From NCBI GenBank assembly GCA_050084515.1, contig CM114271.1:58776001-58840000 (forward strand): a stretch of DNA of 64,000 nucleotides, given 5' to 3'. The stretch is from Blasia pusilla (taxonomy: Eukaryota; Marchantiophyta; Marchantiopsida; Blasiales). The translations under genes were made by a program, and so were the position numbers. How positions within the stretch are numbered: position 1 is the stretch's first letter; every line of letters starts with the position of its first letter. Below the pieces are notes generated by a model, which saw only the letters and a program-made list of their open reading frames with translations, searched no databases and was not told where the DNA came from. This document shows, piece by piece, positions 37,295 to 50,843 of this stretch.

Positions 37295-40200
37295 CAAGGT
37301 TGCACACAGACAAAATCCATATCTTCATACTTATGTCCTTACCTAGGACGGAGATGTCTGTGCGGGCTTGGGTGCCCGCGGCCCGCACCTGAGTCCGCCA
37401 AGCACGTGACGTAGACCTAGGCCTTGTAAGGTGTGCCATTCTATCGATTCAAAATTTAGGTGACATCCTCACTAGAATGTTGTTTTTCCTTTGATTGCAC
37501 TCACTCACGTACAATAGCGATAGAGATTTTACATTGTCACTAGGATCTGCAACTTTGTTGACGACTTTAGCCCTCATAATAGTTTCTTGTATCCGTTATC
37601 AGTTCAGTTCAGTTATGTTCTCAATTTTTCAGGTACTTCATTTCCCTTAGCACTTACATTCTTTCATATTCATATTGCTCATTTCACATTACCTTCTTTC
37701 TTCTTCGTCTCTTGCTTTTTCTTTCAAGGTTGCCTCCAAAGATTTTGCTTACATACCATTAAAGCTTGACCCAATTTGTGGAATAGAAATTCGAAACTTC
37801 AACAAATCCATCAATGTCAATGAAGCCCTAATCGGAAAATCCTAATTCTCAAACCTTCCCCGACACATATTTCCTTAATCCTTGATTGTTCGACTCCTCT
37901 CTTGCCTTCCTTTTTTGGCTCAATCGCGCTTGATCCGGCTCTCCTCAATTCCCATGCCTACCATTTGTTGTCCACAATAGTAATCTTCCCATACTACATA
38001 CCTCATATCAATGGAGCTTCTTAGCCATTCTCTGCATCATTTGGCCTTTCATGTATTCCATCCATTGGATCTTTTGTACAAATTTTCACCACCCACATAG
38101 GTTGCGTGCATATCTTAATGGAAATTTTTTATTTACTTTACATCACAATATCTTATCACTTTTTCCACTACATGTTACCATTCATGGTAATAGACACTAT
38201 CATTTATACATTAGACTATTCCCCATCTACACTTACCAACTATACAAAACTTTTCTTTCTACCTCCGGTTGCTATTATATTACATTATTCATATGACTAA
38301 TGGTTTAATCTCTACTCAAACTACATCTACCTTATTTATTTCTTCCAATTCTCATTTTAAACCACTAATTGCACATCTTTTTCATTGGATTTCCCTCACA
38401 CCTTTTTCACTATGTATTCATCATATCTCTTCAAACGTTCTCAATTTTGGACTTGTACATCTGGTGGCCTAATTTGCAGCATACTCTCTCCTCCATTTAT
38501 TTAGTATGCTCATTTCTTACTTCTACTATCTTCTAATACAATTTCATTCTTTTTTGTTTCACACTACAACTGCCTTTTCTAACTACATGCTCTTGCTATG
38601 TTCTATTGGGTCGGCATCCACACTCCTTCCCAATGTCACTACTCTATTGATGCTCCTCGTCACACATTCTCAATTGGTCAGAAATCTCCATAATATACAT
38701 CAAACATTGAGCCTTCTCTTATATGTCCAACAATGCCTTTCCATGTGTACAACTGAGGCGGTCGTATGTTAGTCAAGTAGTGATCATGATGAAATTGATA
38801 AATTAGAGAGACTCCTCAATAACATTAATGATGACCTCTCCACTCTCTATGAAGAGAATGATATCCATATGGACCTCGTCTTTAATTTCAAAACTAAGTT
38901 GGTAAGGCACATGCACAATATAAAGATTTCATCAAGGCTATAAGTCATAAGAGCTTCGTCCCATATAATGAGCATTGCACAACAAATTAGCCGTGCTACA
39001 CCATTATTGGCTGTTAAATTGCAAATGATATATTGAATTAAATATGACCTTGTTATACTTAGGGGTATTAAAATGACATTGAGAAGTAAATTAGAACTTG
39101 TAACACTCAGAGGTAAATATTATGCCATAAGAGTGCTTACTTGCAAGTGGTGAAGATTGATGGGAATCTTAAAGCATAAATGTGCAATACGTCCACTATC
39201 TAACAATAGAGCAACTATTCCAAATGAATCCATAACAAACTTTATACCTCTTGCACTCTGCACACTTGCCAAAAGAAGATTATATCAAAATATCTTCCCT
39301 ATTCCATCTGGACTTTTGATGAAGAATTTTTTTGGAGATGGTGGATCATTCAAACATATTTGATCAAGCTCTTTGTATATAGCATCCCACATAACACATT
39401 ATTTTCAGTGTCTCCAATTTGATTATCCTGCCTTCCTTCGATGCTATGTATTCCATTTAGCACATCCACGTCCTTTGGGTCATCATCTTGCAAGTCAAGG
39501 TTATCTTCATGATTACCATCATGGTTTCTTGCATGTAAGCTAGACTTACTACCATCTTCTACAACCCTTCTAGCTTTTTGTTGTCCATCCCTTTTAGAGA
39601 AGTATTTCTCGTACAACAATTGTTATCTTGATTTCCACTAAACACCCTTGTCTCAAAACCTTAAGTTTGTGTAGATGTACACCAAATCCTTGGCATGCTC
39701 GTTGGTCAATTTATTAAGCGTCTCTTCCATTATCTCCAATATATGGCGATAAATATGCCATGTTACTAATTTATGACCATCACACTCTCTCAATGAAATA
39801 ATAGTTGGCAAAGCCGCAACAAACAATTCTTCACCTTCTATCCAAAAATCATGATTGGACACAATAGTCTCAATCTCTTGTGTCTTCTCCCTTTGGCTCA
39901 CATCCCTTCCATTGAAATACTCTCTAAAATTATTTGTGGAAACTATGGCATGCAACACCTCCCTAAATTCTAAGACACGTCCCAAAATTATAAAGTTTGT
40001 TGCAAACCGTGTGTTTGCAGGAAGAAACAATCGTCTCTTTACTAGGTTGGTTTCCATGAATTTGACCATCATACAAGTTCTAGTCTTGAGAAATACTACC
40101 ATCTCACGAGCTTGCACAAAAATCTTGTCCATCCAGGGCCACTAGTCCCATTTTTTGCATACCAGATGAAGAGAATGTGATACACATCCATCCCAAAGAA

Positions 40201-41996
40201 TATGAGGAAACTTTGCCTCAAGAAGTTTCCCTATCGCTCGTTCATTGCTAGCATTTTCGGTCACAAGTTGCAACATATATTCTTTGGACTTATGGACATG
40301 ATGGTCCTCTCTATATGACATGCCAACCATTCACCCGTTTGGGATTCTGAGTCTACCAACTCAATCATGATCTCGCCTTGTGGACACAAGACCCTGATGT
40401 TCACTACAGACTCACTCCTCACATTGGTCCAAGAGTCCGTAATGATAGTGGCCCCGAAACACAAACTATCCAATATGCCATTCACCTTTTCCTTCATCTT
40501 CCCGATATGTTTCTCAAGTAGAGTCATGCGCAATGAATTGTAACTAGGACCTAAGTAATCCTTCAACTTTTTTTGTTTCAAACACTGCTTGCTTGAAAGC
40601 ATCTTATTGTACTACGTTGAATGATATTCCACATTTGTAGAAATATTTCTCCCACATATCATTTGCAACTTCTATTCCTTGGATGTTGAAAGAATCACTT
40701 AGATCATCTTGCTTCTTTCCAATGCTACTCACTCGACTCAATCTAGCTACTACTATGCATTCATCGAGAATGTCACAAGGTGTCATGCCCGCAACCCCAT
40801 CAACATTGGACACAACATAAAGACTATTTCCTGTCTGTTACAAACCTATTTGTGGTGGCGCCGTCTCCTACACTTCACTCGAGGATCTCCCTTCCCTTCT
40901 TTCTCCATTTCCAATAAATATCATGTTTCGGAGATCCCGTTGCACACTTGGAGGGACCTTCACACATAATTTGGCATGTCGGGTATCATGATTCCTATCC
41001 TTTGTCTTTCGTATCTTTCGTGTAAAAGGCTCCACCATCCATGTGCTATGATAGGTTTTCATAGAATAAGAACAATACTTACACTGCCATTTGCTTGTTG
41101 TTCCATCTTCCCTCTATACTTCTTCCCAATGTTCCTTCACAATTTGTTGGAGTTCTATGGCTTTGGTCATGACTACAGGCATATACTAATCCCACCCAAC
41201 AATATCTGGATAATTCACAATAATTTTACAATGTCAATAGTAGGATATATTGACCAGTGAAATATTAATAAAATCTTAATCTTCTACTTTCCTCTCCTCT
41301 CCATCCCGTTAATCCTCCAATAATAATCATAATGCTCCCCTACCCGTACACGACCAACGTACACAAACCGTATTTAAGCCCACACAAGGCCAACATTGAA
41401 GCCCGCACTCGGGCCTGCGGATCAAGCCGACTACAACCCGTACCCTTCGATAGTGTCCCCGAGCCTCAACCTGCTAATCCCGTATGCGCCGAGCCTAGGC
41501 CCGCAACCAGCCCACGTGTTCCGAACCTAGTATGACACACTGCCCGCATGTTCTAATCCTTGGCCAACAACCATCCGCGTGTTCCCAACCTAGTCTCGCA
41601 CACGACCCGCATGATCCCCACCTAAGCATGCACCTTGCTCTCCTGGGCTGCGCTAGGCCCGCCCTCATCCTCTGAGGACGCCTACGGCGAGCGCGCCAAG
41701 CCCGCGATAGGCCTACAAGCCCGTGCCTATCCCACCCTCAGCCCACGCCAGACCGACATGTGAGGGAACCCGCCCTCAACCCGCATCGCCCCCGTCAGGC
41801 TCGCCCTTGGCCTGACTTAAGCTCGCATCTTGGCTCGCACGCTTCATCCTAGCCCGCACCTATTCTCGCCTGTAGAGCCCACGCGGTCGACCTAGGCGCA
41901 GAAAAAACCCGGGTTGGGGACAGGCTTGCCATGTCCGTGGACATGTCCAAAGAAGTCCGTCTCATAGACGAACTTGTCTGTTTCCGTGCAACCTTG
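37295..41996 (-). mobile_element. hAT-like DNA transposon, 4.7 kb, inactive
   Basis: The left end begins CAAGGTTGCACACAGACAAA and the right end, read on the other strand, begins CAAGGTTGCACGGAAACAGA: terminal inverted repeats of 11 bp, then looser similarity. Both subterminal regions are rich in CCCGC/GCGGG (about 37360-37400 and 41400-41900). Between them lies a decayed DUF659-type hAT transposase on the minus strand. No matching 8-bp target duplication is visible (CTCACGGT against CTTAGCAC), so an old insertion or altered ends must be assumed. Short derivatives sharing both ends occur at 50.8-62.8 kb. Confidence 0.8.
39653..41062 (-). pseudogene. hAT transposase (DUF659-type), broken
   Basis: Minus-strand segments in order: a basic N-terminal piece (40868-41062); a piece ending WEKYFYKCGISFNVV (40604-40813); the DUF659-like core SYNSLRMTLLEK..IITDSWTNVRSESVVNI (40261-40602), in which the Asp of TDSW is the likely first catalytic acidic residue; VTENASNERAIGKLL..FPHILWDGCVSHSLHL (40142-40330), with the Asn and Cys/His positions typical of the family; then TRFATNFIILGR (39653-40132). 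Breaks: a frameshift near 40610, another near 40290, and an in-frame TAG near 40143 between CKKWD and the next segment. A clear BED zinc finger and the C-terminal dimerisation region were not recognised; 39350-39619 may carry the eroded C-terminus. Confidence 0.85.
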
Positions 41997-44900
41997 CTTA
42001 GCACTCTACAAGAAATGTGTATGCATGTGTCGGTATGATGACTCAACGAAGAAAACAAGCGGAATATATGGGGTCATAATTAAATATTCAAGAATCCTCG
42101 TGATTTTCTAATTTCATCTTTATTAAAAAAATTCATCTTTCAAATGACATATATACAAGATAATTAAAGAAAACATTTCAACACAATGTTTGGAAATCTA
42201 TATTATTGTAGGAGAGTGCCTTTTCATTTTGCAAGTTCCTTCCCTTTTTATACTTGACATTTTCAATCAATGGGATGATTGGGTTTTATGAACTAATAAG
42301 ATTCTCACAATTGATTCAAATGAAATTTGAAAATTTTGAGATTTAATTAGGAAACAGAAACCCGCGCATCACATGGTCTCTTAATAAAGAAAGATTGAAA
42401 ACCTTAGAAAATAAGAAAATAAGGCACAATGAATACAAGAAAACATTAATCTCAACAAAACTGGCCAATGGAACCAAAGATATTTCGAAGAGTCCTCGCA
42501 CCACAATGAATAGTAAAACGTTTTCTTACACCAATTTAATCTTGAGAATAAGTGATAGAAAAATACCCATATCCATTCGTGGTAAGGAAAAGAAAAAATA
42601 AAAAAAAATAATGAGAAAATCTACTCGACCTCCTTTAGCGGTATTGGTAAGGTGATAAGAAGAAATCCAAGGTGAAGACAAAAGGGAATCACGGACTGAA
42701 TAAAAGATCAGGTAATGAGGTCGCCAAATTTAATGATTGAACTTATGGCGCAAATTTATTAACTCATAAATTATGGTGACGGAAAGTTAAAATAAGATTC
42801 AAAAAAGTCCTCTTTAAATTTCTAACTAAAATTACTCTTATAACTTTTGAAGACCCATACATTATTATCTATTATTATCCGAGGTAAGTCCCAAAAATTC
42901 CGTGACACTACAATTTAGCAGAAAATAAATTCGAGTGTTTTGTATGTCATATTTAACAAAATATTTAAAGGGCAATAATAGGGTATTCATTCTTCCTATG
43001 GAGGGGAGAGGTGAGGGATGCCCTCAACAACAGATTTTAAAGAATATTTGTTTAAATGAAAAAATAATTATCCCAGTAGAATAATCTTGAAGATGTCACT
43101 CCCAAAATTTAGTTGAAGAAACATCATAACCAAGGAGGTACAAAATGATTAGCACTAAGAGGGTTACTCAAATTGATGTGAGCATACCTAGGCTTGAGAG
43201 TTTTTTTTCTCTCCAAATCAGTAATTTCCCGGTATTTATGTCATGACCCGGTATTTATGTCATGAGATGATAACTTTTGAATTTTACTAAATTCGGGTGG
43301 CTATTCAAAATCCTAAACCCCAAACAAGATATTTTATTTCATTTTAAACAGATTAAAATGAAAAAAAAATCCAAATCTCAACTAGCCATGTGAACATGTA
43401 ACCTTGATTCTCGGTGGACAATGGGGCGCTATATAGTAGGTCTTGTCCATATCATTGATCGCATTCAGTCTTGGGGGATATTGACACCTCGGAGACTCTT
43501 TCCATTTCATCTCAACGACAATCTTTGTCATCCCACGATCCTTGTGTCAACACTCATTCCATATATCTAGCCTCCCATAACAATTCCTATGGTATTGGTC
43601 AAAAATACCCTCCATTTCAATGGTCATTGTTAAAGAGAATCAACGAAGGGAATTTATGGTGACCACCATTTCTTCATCAAGAGCGCCACATTTGAGTATC
43701 CCTGCGAGTCGAGTCCCATGGACGAGAGGTCGTAGCCACCATGAGGGGTCGTCATTTTTTAGTGCCCAAAAATTTTGGGCGCAGAGATTTTCCGATGTCA
43801 TGGCGACACTCAGTAAGTAAGTTTATATATATATGACGGTTATTACGAACAATTGACATGTTTTCTAGGATGGTTTGTCGGAAAAATAATTTGGACGCAT
43901 AAATGAGGTTGCAACGACCTCTATGGCCATCCATGGGATCCAACTCTAATACCAAGGGATGAAGGGAAAGAACTTATGATGAAACATATGCTTAACGTTT
44001 CAGTATTTCTTCTCCTTCTCTTTGCAACCAAGATCCAAAATTTTGAAGTGGTGTGTCTTGAACCCTTTTGGCCCACATAGTTAATGATGAAAGTGTAGCC
44101 CTAGCGTAGCACACAACAACAAAAAGTCCCATGGATAGATGACGAGTAAAATGAGTAAGTGAATAACCAAAATCATAACGGAAAGAGGGAACTAACTTTG
44201 GAGTGATGACGAGCTACCCATAGTTAACCTCCATGCAAAACGCTGCAAATTTATCCTACCACTCACAAAAATCTACGAACCATTGGACGCACATCATTGA
44301 GAAATTTGACCCTTTCATAGCACAACAAAAGTTCCCAATGGGATAGAGAGATGAGACTAAATGAATGATTAACGCGTATCACGAGGAAGTGGGAGTCCCG
44401 AATTCCAATTAGAAGTGGTGGGGCCCGGCGCAAGGAAAGTGAAGTAAATCAATGATTAGCAGCAGCTGACTGAATCTATGGGGCATGGGCGACTTTGACT
44501 CCGTAGATGAGAGTAGGAGTCCACAGGCGTGGGCTCTAATTAAATAAATGATGAGTAATCTTCCTTCCACCTGGGGCCACAGTGGCTCCATTCGTCCGTC
44601 CGTCCGTCCGTCCCCATTGCGAGCCTGCCTCGTTTCTCGATCTCCATCCATCTTGGAATTAACAAATGCTTGCCGTCACCCCCATTTCCAACCACTAGTC
44701 GTGCTATGACGTTTAGGGTCATGCGACAGATCCATATTCGAATTTAAATTTAAATTTATATTATTGATAGAGGAGTGATTTTTTAATGAAACAATGAATT
44801 TATATTATTAAAGAGGAATATTAAAGAGAAAGTGACACTTTTTGTAAAATCTAAAAGACGATGCGTGGATAAGGAAGGACATTCAAGTTCAGATATGGGT

Positions 44901-45530
44901 GGGGAATGGGGAGGGGACTGCATCGCAGGTCCCTTTAGGGATAGCATACATGATTTAGAAATCTTTGTAGATGAAATATAATTTTTTGTCTTCGTCTTCT
45001 CTTGGTCGTGGAGTTCTATTATTATGAAAAAAAATAAAATTATGAATTTTTATTTTAAAAAATAATAGGGTAAGTATGTGGAGGTAATTTGAATCCGTGC
45101 TCGTAGGAGTTTAAATTATCTTTTGTAGTTAATTCTAAAATTTCTTTTTTTTTTAATTTTAAATCAATAAGATCAAAAGACCTACTTATTTTCCAATCCC
45201 CTTTATATTGTAGGCTTAAATGAATTGAGTTCACTTGGCATTTTGATTTACGTACATAAATTCCCTTTCAAAAATCTCCTCCTCTTCAACATGTGGGAAA
45301 TCATTCTTGGATGTGGCATACTTAAATCATAACATGTAAGTAGTCCATGCTCCTTTATATATGTGTATTTTAGGACCAATGTCCGGGGCTAGTGTTGAGC
45401 TAGCCGGAAGAACTACTTAATTACAGGCATCTCTATCTTTTTACGTCACATTATCGCAAAAGATTGTTGTAGCTCTCATAAATTAGGCATTGAAGAAGGA
45501 GGTTGGCTAAAGATCTCGATTACCGGCTAG
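41997..45530. other. AT-rich intergenic DNA
   Basis: No gene recognised. It contains a two-copy tandem repeat of 19 bp (unit CCCGGTATTTATGTCATGA) at 43228-43265 and a short (CGTC)n run near 44595-44612. Open frames are short and of low complexity. Confidence 0.45.
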
Positions 45531-45538
45531 CAGGTTTC

Positions 45539-45567
45539 CTAAACTGCCTATATGTTAGGCAGTTTAG
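45539..45567. repeat. Perfect 12-bp hairpin
   Basis: CTAAACTGCCTA, a 5-nt loop (TATGT), then TAGGCAGTTTAG. The flanks CGGCT and AGCCG extend it imperfectly. No reading frame or T-run follows in a way that would mark it as a terminator. Confidence 0.85.
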
Positions 45568-45789
45568 CAGCCGATATGGAAAAAGTTTCGAAATTTTCAG
45601 TTCGGATTTATACATACCGATTGTCACGAAAAAAACTCCCCGGACCCTGGTTAGGACTTACGTATCCCATGATGTATACATACATGGTGTCATGGACCAC
45701 ATAATTTATTCGTGATTTAATAATGGAATGCCCCTTTCTCTAGTACACTAAAACACAACAGCAAACACCGAAGTGGGAGGACGGAGAAG

Positions 45790-46300
45790 TTCACTCCGTG
45801 GGGATGTCCTTGTCGTGGATGTAGCTGCACGCACGCAGGTGATAACGTCGCTCGGTCGGTCGTCGGAGCAGATTTAGGGTGGACGGACGGACGGAAGGAG
45901 GCGTAATGCACGTTCCTGAGAGGGCTTGAGACGCAGCTCCGCAAAAGCTGCTGCACGAAACGAGTGAAGTGGTCCGGCGTTCAGACTCTGTAATGACGGA
46001 ACGTTTTGTCGTATTAGGGGCGGAGACACGCACACGTACCATGTAAACAAACGCACCGAGAGGGACTGAGGGACTGAGAACGTGGCGGATATACACGAGC
46101 AAAAGGGTAACGTGACGATTAAATTGGCGGCGGACGGATTTACACGTATGCGAGGGGTAGTCGGAGGAGGACCGGCAGGCTTGCGACGGACGAACGGACG
46201 GACGGATGGATAGAACAGCGTTCGCGGCGAGTATTGACCACAGAAGTCTGAAACCCTCGTGGGCCGTCGCCCCGCGTGACACGGAGCAACCGTGGACGTT
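45790..46300. other. GC-rich segment with CGGA microsatellites, function unknown
   Basis: Contains two runs of GGAC/CGGA units (about 45881-45896 and 46189-46207). Long minus-strand frames through here (45791-46353) are rich in Ser/Arg/Pro with SVRPS repeats, a direct product of the microsatellite, so I do not call a gene. It may be the 5' region of the retrotransposon that follows. Confidence 0.45.
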
Positions 46301-46329
46301 GACGTACTAGGCGTGATCGTCTCCGGTCC

Positions 46330-48720
46330 TCGTGTGCTTGTTGTGGCTACCATTCACCGGCTCACCAGGGTATCCCTCCGGCGGCCACTGCGTCTTTTCC
46401 CCGGTGACCATGTCATTCGCCCGGCGGGGAGCTCCGCCGCAAGGACAGAAGGCCTCCGCTCCTTCCTTTCACCGAGTAGCGACGCCCGGGGCCCAAGGAC
46501 CGTCGCAAAGATAAGACGCAACCTTTGCTTTCCTTCCGAGGACACCGTTAGCGGCTTCTCCGAGTTGCTTCAGGTTGCCTCTCACCTAGCTCAGGGGAGA
46601 GTGCCAACAGCAGTGGCCCAAGTATTAGGGGCGGGCGATTTTTGGCGTTGTCAAAGGGGGGTGGTGGTATCCGTCCGATTGCCATAGGTGAGGTGCTCTT
46701 GCGGTTGGTGAGTCGTACTCTCGCTTTGCAATTCCGTGAGGCTTTCCAGTCACATCTGAGTCCGCATCAGTTTGGAGTTGCCACGCTAGCCGGATGTGAG
46801 ACGGTTGCCTTAGGTTTGAGGGCTTGTCTAGATGTACATCCAGAGTGGGTGGTTCTCCAAGTGGACATGGAGAACGCCTTCAACTCAAGATCTCGGCTAC
46901 TATATTCAGAGTTGAGGGACGCGGGTGGCCCCATGGCGAGCCTCATTCCCTTTGTGCAGGATTTCTATGGGGCCCCTTCGGCCCTCTATTTCCACCATGG
47001 TCAATTCGAGGAGGAGGTCACGGTCTTGGAGGTGCGCTCGACTCAGGGACTGTCGGGGTGACCCTCGGGGTGGCGCGTTGTTTGTTGTGGCTCATTACCG
47101 AGCGGTTCTTTCTCACGGTGGAGGCTTTCCCGGGTTGCATGTTCCCTTCATTTGGCGAGATGATACTCATATTGTTGGTCCTGGAGATCTGGTTGTCCCC
47201 TGCATTCGAGCACTTTTCAAAGACTGGTTGGCACGTGTCGGCCTGGCGGTGAAGGTGGGGAAGTGCAAGGCTTGGTCTCCATCAAGCCTACGTGATGATC
47301 TACATTTACCCGACGGCTTCTTGCGACCTATCGGAGGGCTTTGAGTCTTGGGAGTACCGCTCGGGAGCCAGGACTTTGTATCGACTTTCGTGGCAGTGGC
47401 TCTTACCGAGGATCTTCTCCACGTTGATGATCTTACGAGGATTGGTGACCCTCAAGTCGCCTTCGGTATTCTCTCTTCTTGTTTTGCTCGTAGATCTGGT
47501 TACCTCACTAGAACTGCGGACATCTAGTCACCTTTCTTCCCTATATAGATCCTTTGATAGGAAGCTCATGCAGGTGTTTGGGGATCTTCTAGGACCCGGC
47601 TCCTTAGAGTGCCCCATGGGGGAGTTAGCTCGTAGACAGGCCTCTTGGCCGATTTCTTTTGGTGGAGTAGGTCTTCTCTCGACCGAGTTAGTGGCGCCCT
47701 CTGCTTTTTAGGGAGTTGGGCCACAGTGGCACCCCTCCTTTGCTCCCGATTTTTGGTTAGAGATAGACCGCTCCTTCTACACTACGTCTCCCAGGTCGAG
47801 GATGGCTCTTTCCCACTTGTCTTCACTCACGGCTTGTAGAGATTCCTTCTTGAGTTGAGGCCGAGCCGTTCTCCCCACTTTCTCCTCCTTAGTTACCTCC
47901 GGTCAGTCTGGGCTCCAATCTTCCTTGATGGAAGCCCACTTTGAGGCAGTTTTTAGAGGCACTATGTCTGACGGGAATATCCCCATGGAGGTTAGGGCCC
48001 GTATTCGCTCTTGCTCCGAAAGGGGCAGGCTCATGGGTAGGGGGCGCCCTTCTCCGGCTTTCCGTATCGCACCACTTACCTATACCAGCGATGCGGTTCG
48101 CTTGGGCCTCCCCAACCATCGGTGGTTGGTTCGACACACCGCGAGTATCGCCGAGCCTGGATCCACTTGGTGTGCATTTGGCACGCTGTCCGCTTGGGGT
48201 GAGAGGATAGCCACTCACGATGCAAAGGTCGGGATATCATGTTGTATTGCTCGAGAGTGGCTTCCATGTGCAGAGAGAGAGGCACTACTCCATGCGGGAT
48301 TCCCTCATTCGTGCCGATCTCTACATGACACGTGAGGTGAGGTGGTTGTGGCGGACGTGGTAGTCACAGATCCTACGCTGGGGAGGCTGCGAGCCCAAGT
48401 GGTGGCCCAAGGGCGAATGCTACAAGGAGCGGCGGCGGCGGCGAAGAAGACATATATCTATGATCGACTACACGAGGACACATCTTCATCCCCCGGCCAT
48501 AGAGATGTATGGGGCTATGGGGGGAGAGGTTCGACTTCGTTCACGGATGCGCCCATCATCTCCACTCGAGAAATGGGTTGTCCTTAGCTCTGCGATCTCA
48601 GTATTGTAGGCGGCTGGTCTCCATAGCGTTGCGGCGTGCCCAGGCTAATGGGATTTTGCGGCGGGCTCAGCCGTGGGAGACGCCGGCGCTAGAGGCCCAC
48701 TTAGTAGTAGTCATAGCTCT
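46330..48720 (+). mobile_element. Degenerate non-LTR retrotransposon with C-terminal nuclease-like domain
   Basis: Frame-hopping translation follows one element from RT to C-terminus. Blocks: ALSKGGGGIRPIAIGEVLLR, SPHQFGVATLAGCE and VLQVDMENAFNS (RT motif with catalytic Asp), all at 46642-47061; after a frameshift near 47050, RGDPRGGALFVVAHYRAV and FIWRDDTHIVGP (equivalent of the (Y/F)xDD box) at 47060-47344; thumb/connector MGELARRQASWPISFGGVGL near 47620-47680; then LTYTSDAVRLGLPNHRW and DPLGVHLARCPLG (zinc-knuckle remnant) near 48080-48200; VVVADVVVTDPTLGRL near 48345-48385 (nuclease-like Asp); and LVSIALRRAQANGILRRAQ near 48610-48680. This order matches a family of early-branching non-LTR elements with a PD-(D/E)XK-like nuclease, known from algae and non-seed plants. 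At least four frameshifts make it inactive. Confidence 0.82.
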
Positions 48721-50843
48721 CTTGTTGTTCGATATTGTCTCTGCTTTGTTGGTGAGTTTCGTCGTTAGGGGGAATGCCCCCTTCTTCCTTTTCTGGTCTG
48801 TTGTGGCCTTCAGGTTTTGACTCTTTGAGTCCCCCTCTTTTGTACTTCCGATGGGTTTTCCATCACTCGTTTTTATCGAAGTGCATCTTTGTTTCAACCA
48901 ACCCTCTCGGGCAGCTCGTGAGATTCCTTCACTCCAGTCTCTCCTCAGGCGAACCACATGTCCTCTCTTAAGACTGTCGTGTCGTTGTCGATTTTGTACT
49001 CAGTACGTTCCGAGGTCCCACGACCAACCGACCAATAAACGCCCCGTACGCCAAGTTTTATTCGAACGGTCCAAACCAAATGAGAAAGCCCTTGATAAAA
49101 CAAGATGGAAGTACAAAGAGGTTTATTCCCAATGTCAAAATGCAGTCATACGTTTTTGTTGCATATATGGCCAAAGTCAGACTGGGTTCGTAAATTGCCA
49201 ACGATCTTGGCGATAGTTGTTTCATGGACTATCATAAGAGAAGAGAGCTCATAGTCTTCTCTCTTCTCTTGTGTTTGGTGAAGGGTGGAATGTTCCACCT
49301 CTAGACCCACGCAGGAAATGAACATAGATGCTCTTCTCCAAAGTTTCCGGTCGGAAATATGCTTCATCGAGAGAGAATAAACATGATTGCTTAGGCTTGG
49401 GATTTATGTGATACTAGTATGAGCCCGTGCATATTGCGCCTCCTAATTAAATCTCACAATTCTCAAATGCCATTTAAATCAGTTCCGAGCAATCATAATG
49501 GCTCATAAAGCGATTGATATCATTGCTGAAAATGCCAAGTGTCAAGAGGAGAGGAGCTTGCAAAATGAAGAGGCACTCTCAAATAATAATATAGATATTT
49601 CCTCTCTTGGAGGAAGAAAGAACAAGGTAATTTCTTAGTCCTACGGGTTTTATTCTTGCAACAGAAGGTCACAAGAATGATAAAAAAAACCTTATAGTTG
49701 ATTGTATTATGAATATAATTTGGACTAGATGTAACTCTATGGCCTCCATGGGACCAACATCTAAGGGATCACTCTAGAGGAAGTTTCTTAAGAGGCCCCC
49801 GTAGGGAACCATCATCCCTATAGCGGGCCCTTGGAAACTTTCCATACTTGTTAGATCCTTGCACCTCTCGTGGTGGGTTGCCTTTATATGTGGAACTTAT
49901 AAGACCGATTATGTTCCAATAAGGATGATGAACTGCATCCGTTTCAGTAACAATTTAGATGTTTTGATGCGATAAGTGATAAAATGGTGGTAGACGGGAA
50001 GAAAATTCCCTTGAATGGGAGGCGGAAAACCGACTATCTCAGAGCAAGGGTATTGGGCTGGAGGAAGACAAATCCAGCCCTAAACACAAATCTTGCCGCA
50101 TTGTGTTTGGTAGAATTGGTAGCTAATTCCAATTTCATGGACTTTGTGGCTATGTTCATTTGGCAGCTATATACAATACGCATGACATGGTGGCAATATA
50201 CACATATTTGGTGTTGGAAACTCCAATATAACTTGTTGAAGCCGAATGGCTAGGGCAGGGTTCTATTGAGTTTGTAGTAAGAAATTATAGTTTAGGAAAT
50301 GTTGCAAAGGCTAGAAAGGATGCATACGTCGAAGTTGGCTAACTTGGACTTGGAACAAGCTACTAATTCCGAATTTCCTCCCACATGGTTAAAGGAAAGG
50401 GTGATTCAAGTTATTTCGAATGAATCTAGACAATATATGTACTCAACTTGTGCTTTCACATCAAAGAGTTGCATTAGAAATTGCAATAGAACTACAGAGC
50501 CACAAAGAAGCAATTGGGGAGCTACTCATCATGTATGTGGCAAGTATATATCAATCTTAAAGTGAGTGTTCTTTTTCAAAATTAATTCATCAAGACATAG
50601 TTGATTACATGCCATTGAGTCTCCTCAAATATAATGTCTAGCAAGATGGCGATGTTGTTATGGGGATGTCACCATCAACTTTTGAGAGCCAACGTCGTCA
50701 CTCCCACTTGTCAAGAATATTGACCACAACAATCAATGTTTTGATAATGAGGCATCAATTAAAGATGTCAGTACCCCTCTTAGGGAAAGTTGTATTGGTG
50801 AAGGCTCTCCATAAGCCCTGTATGTTATGCTTCATATTTCCAT
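48721..50843. other. Intergenic DNA, nothing recognised
   Basis: Possible 3' end of the retrotransposon at the beginning, without an identifiable poly-A tail or target duplication. Beyond that, short open frames only (for example 49984-50253) with no family I know. Confidence 0.4.

Noticed and set aside
37287-42004. 8-bp target site duplication for the hAT element
   Set aside because: Flanks CTCACGGT and CTTAGCAC do not match; claiming a duplication would require forcing offsets.
45791-46353. Long overlapping minus-strand ORFs
   Set aside because: Composition reflects the CGGA microsatellites and GC-rich DNA; no conserved motif.
47889-48285. Minus-strand ORFs within the retrotransposon
   Set aside because: Shadows of the plus-strand element, whose translated blocks are conserved.
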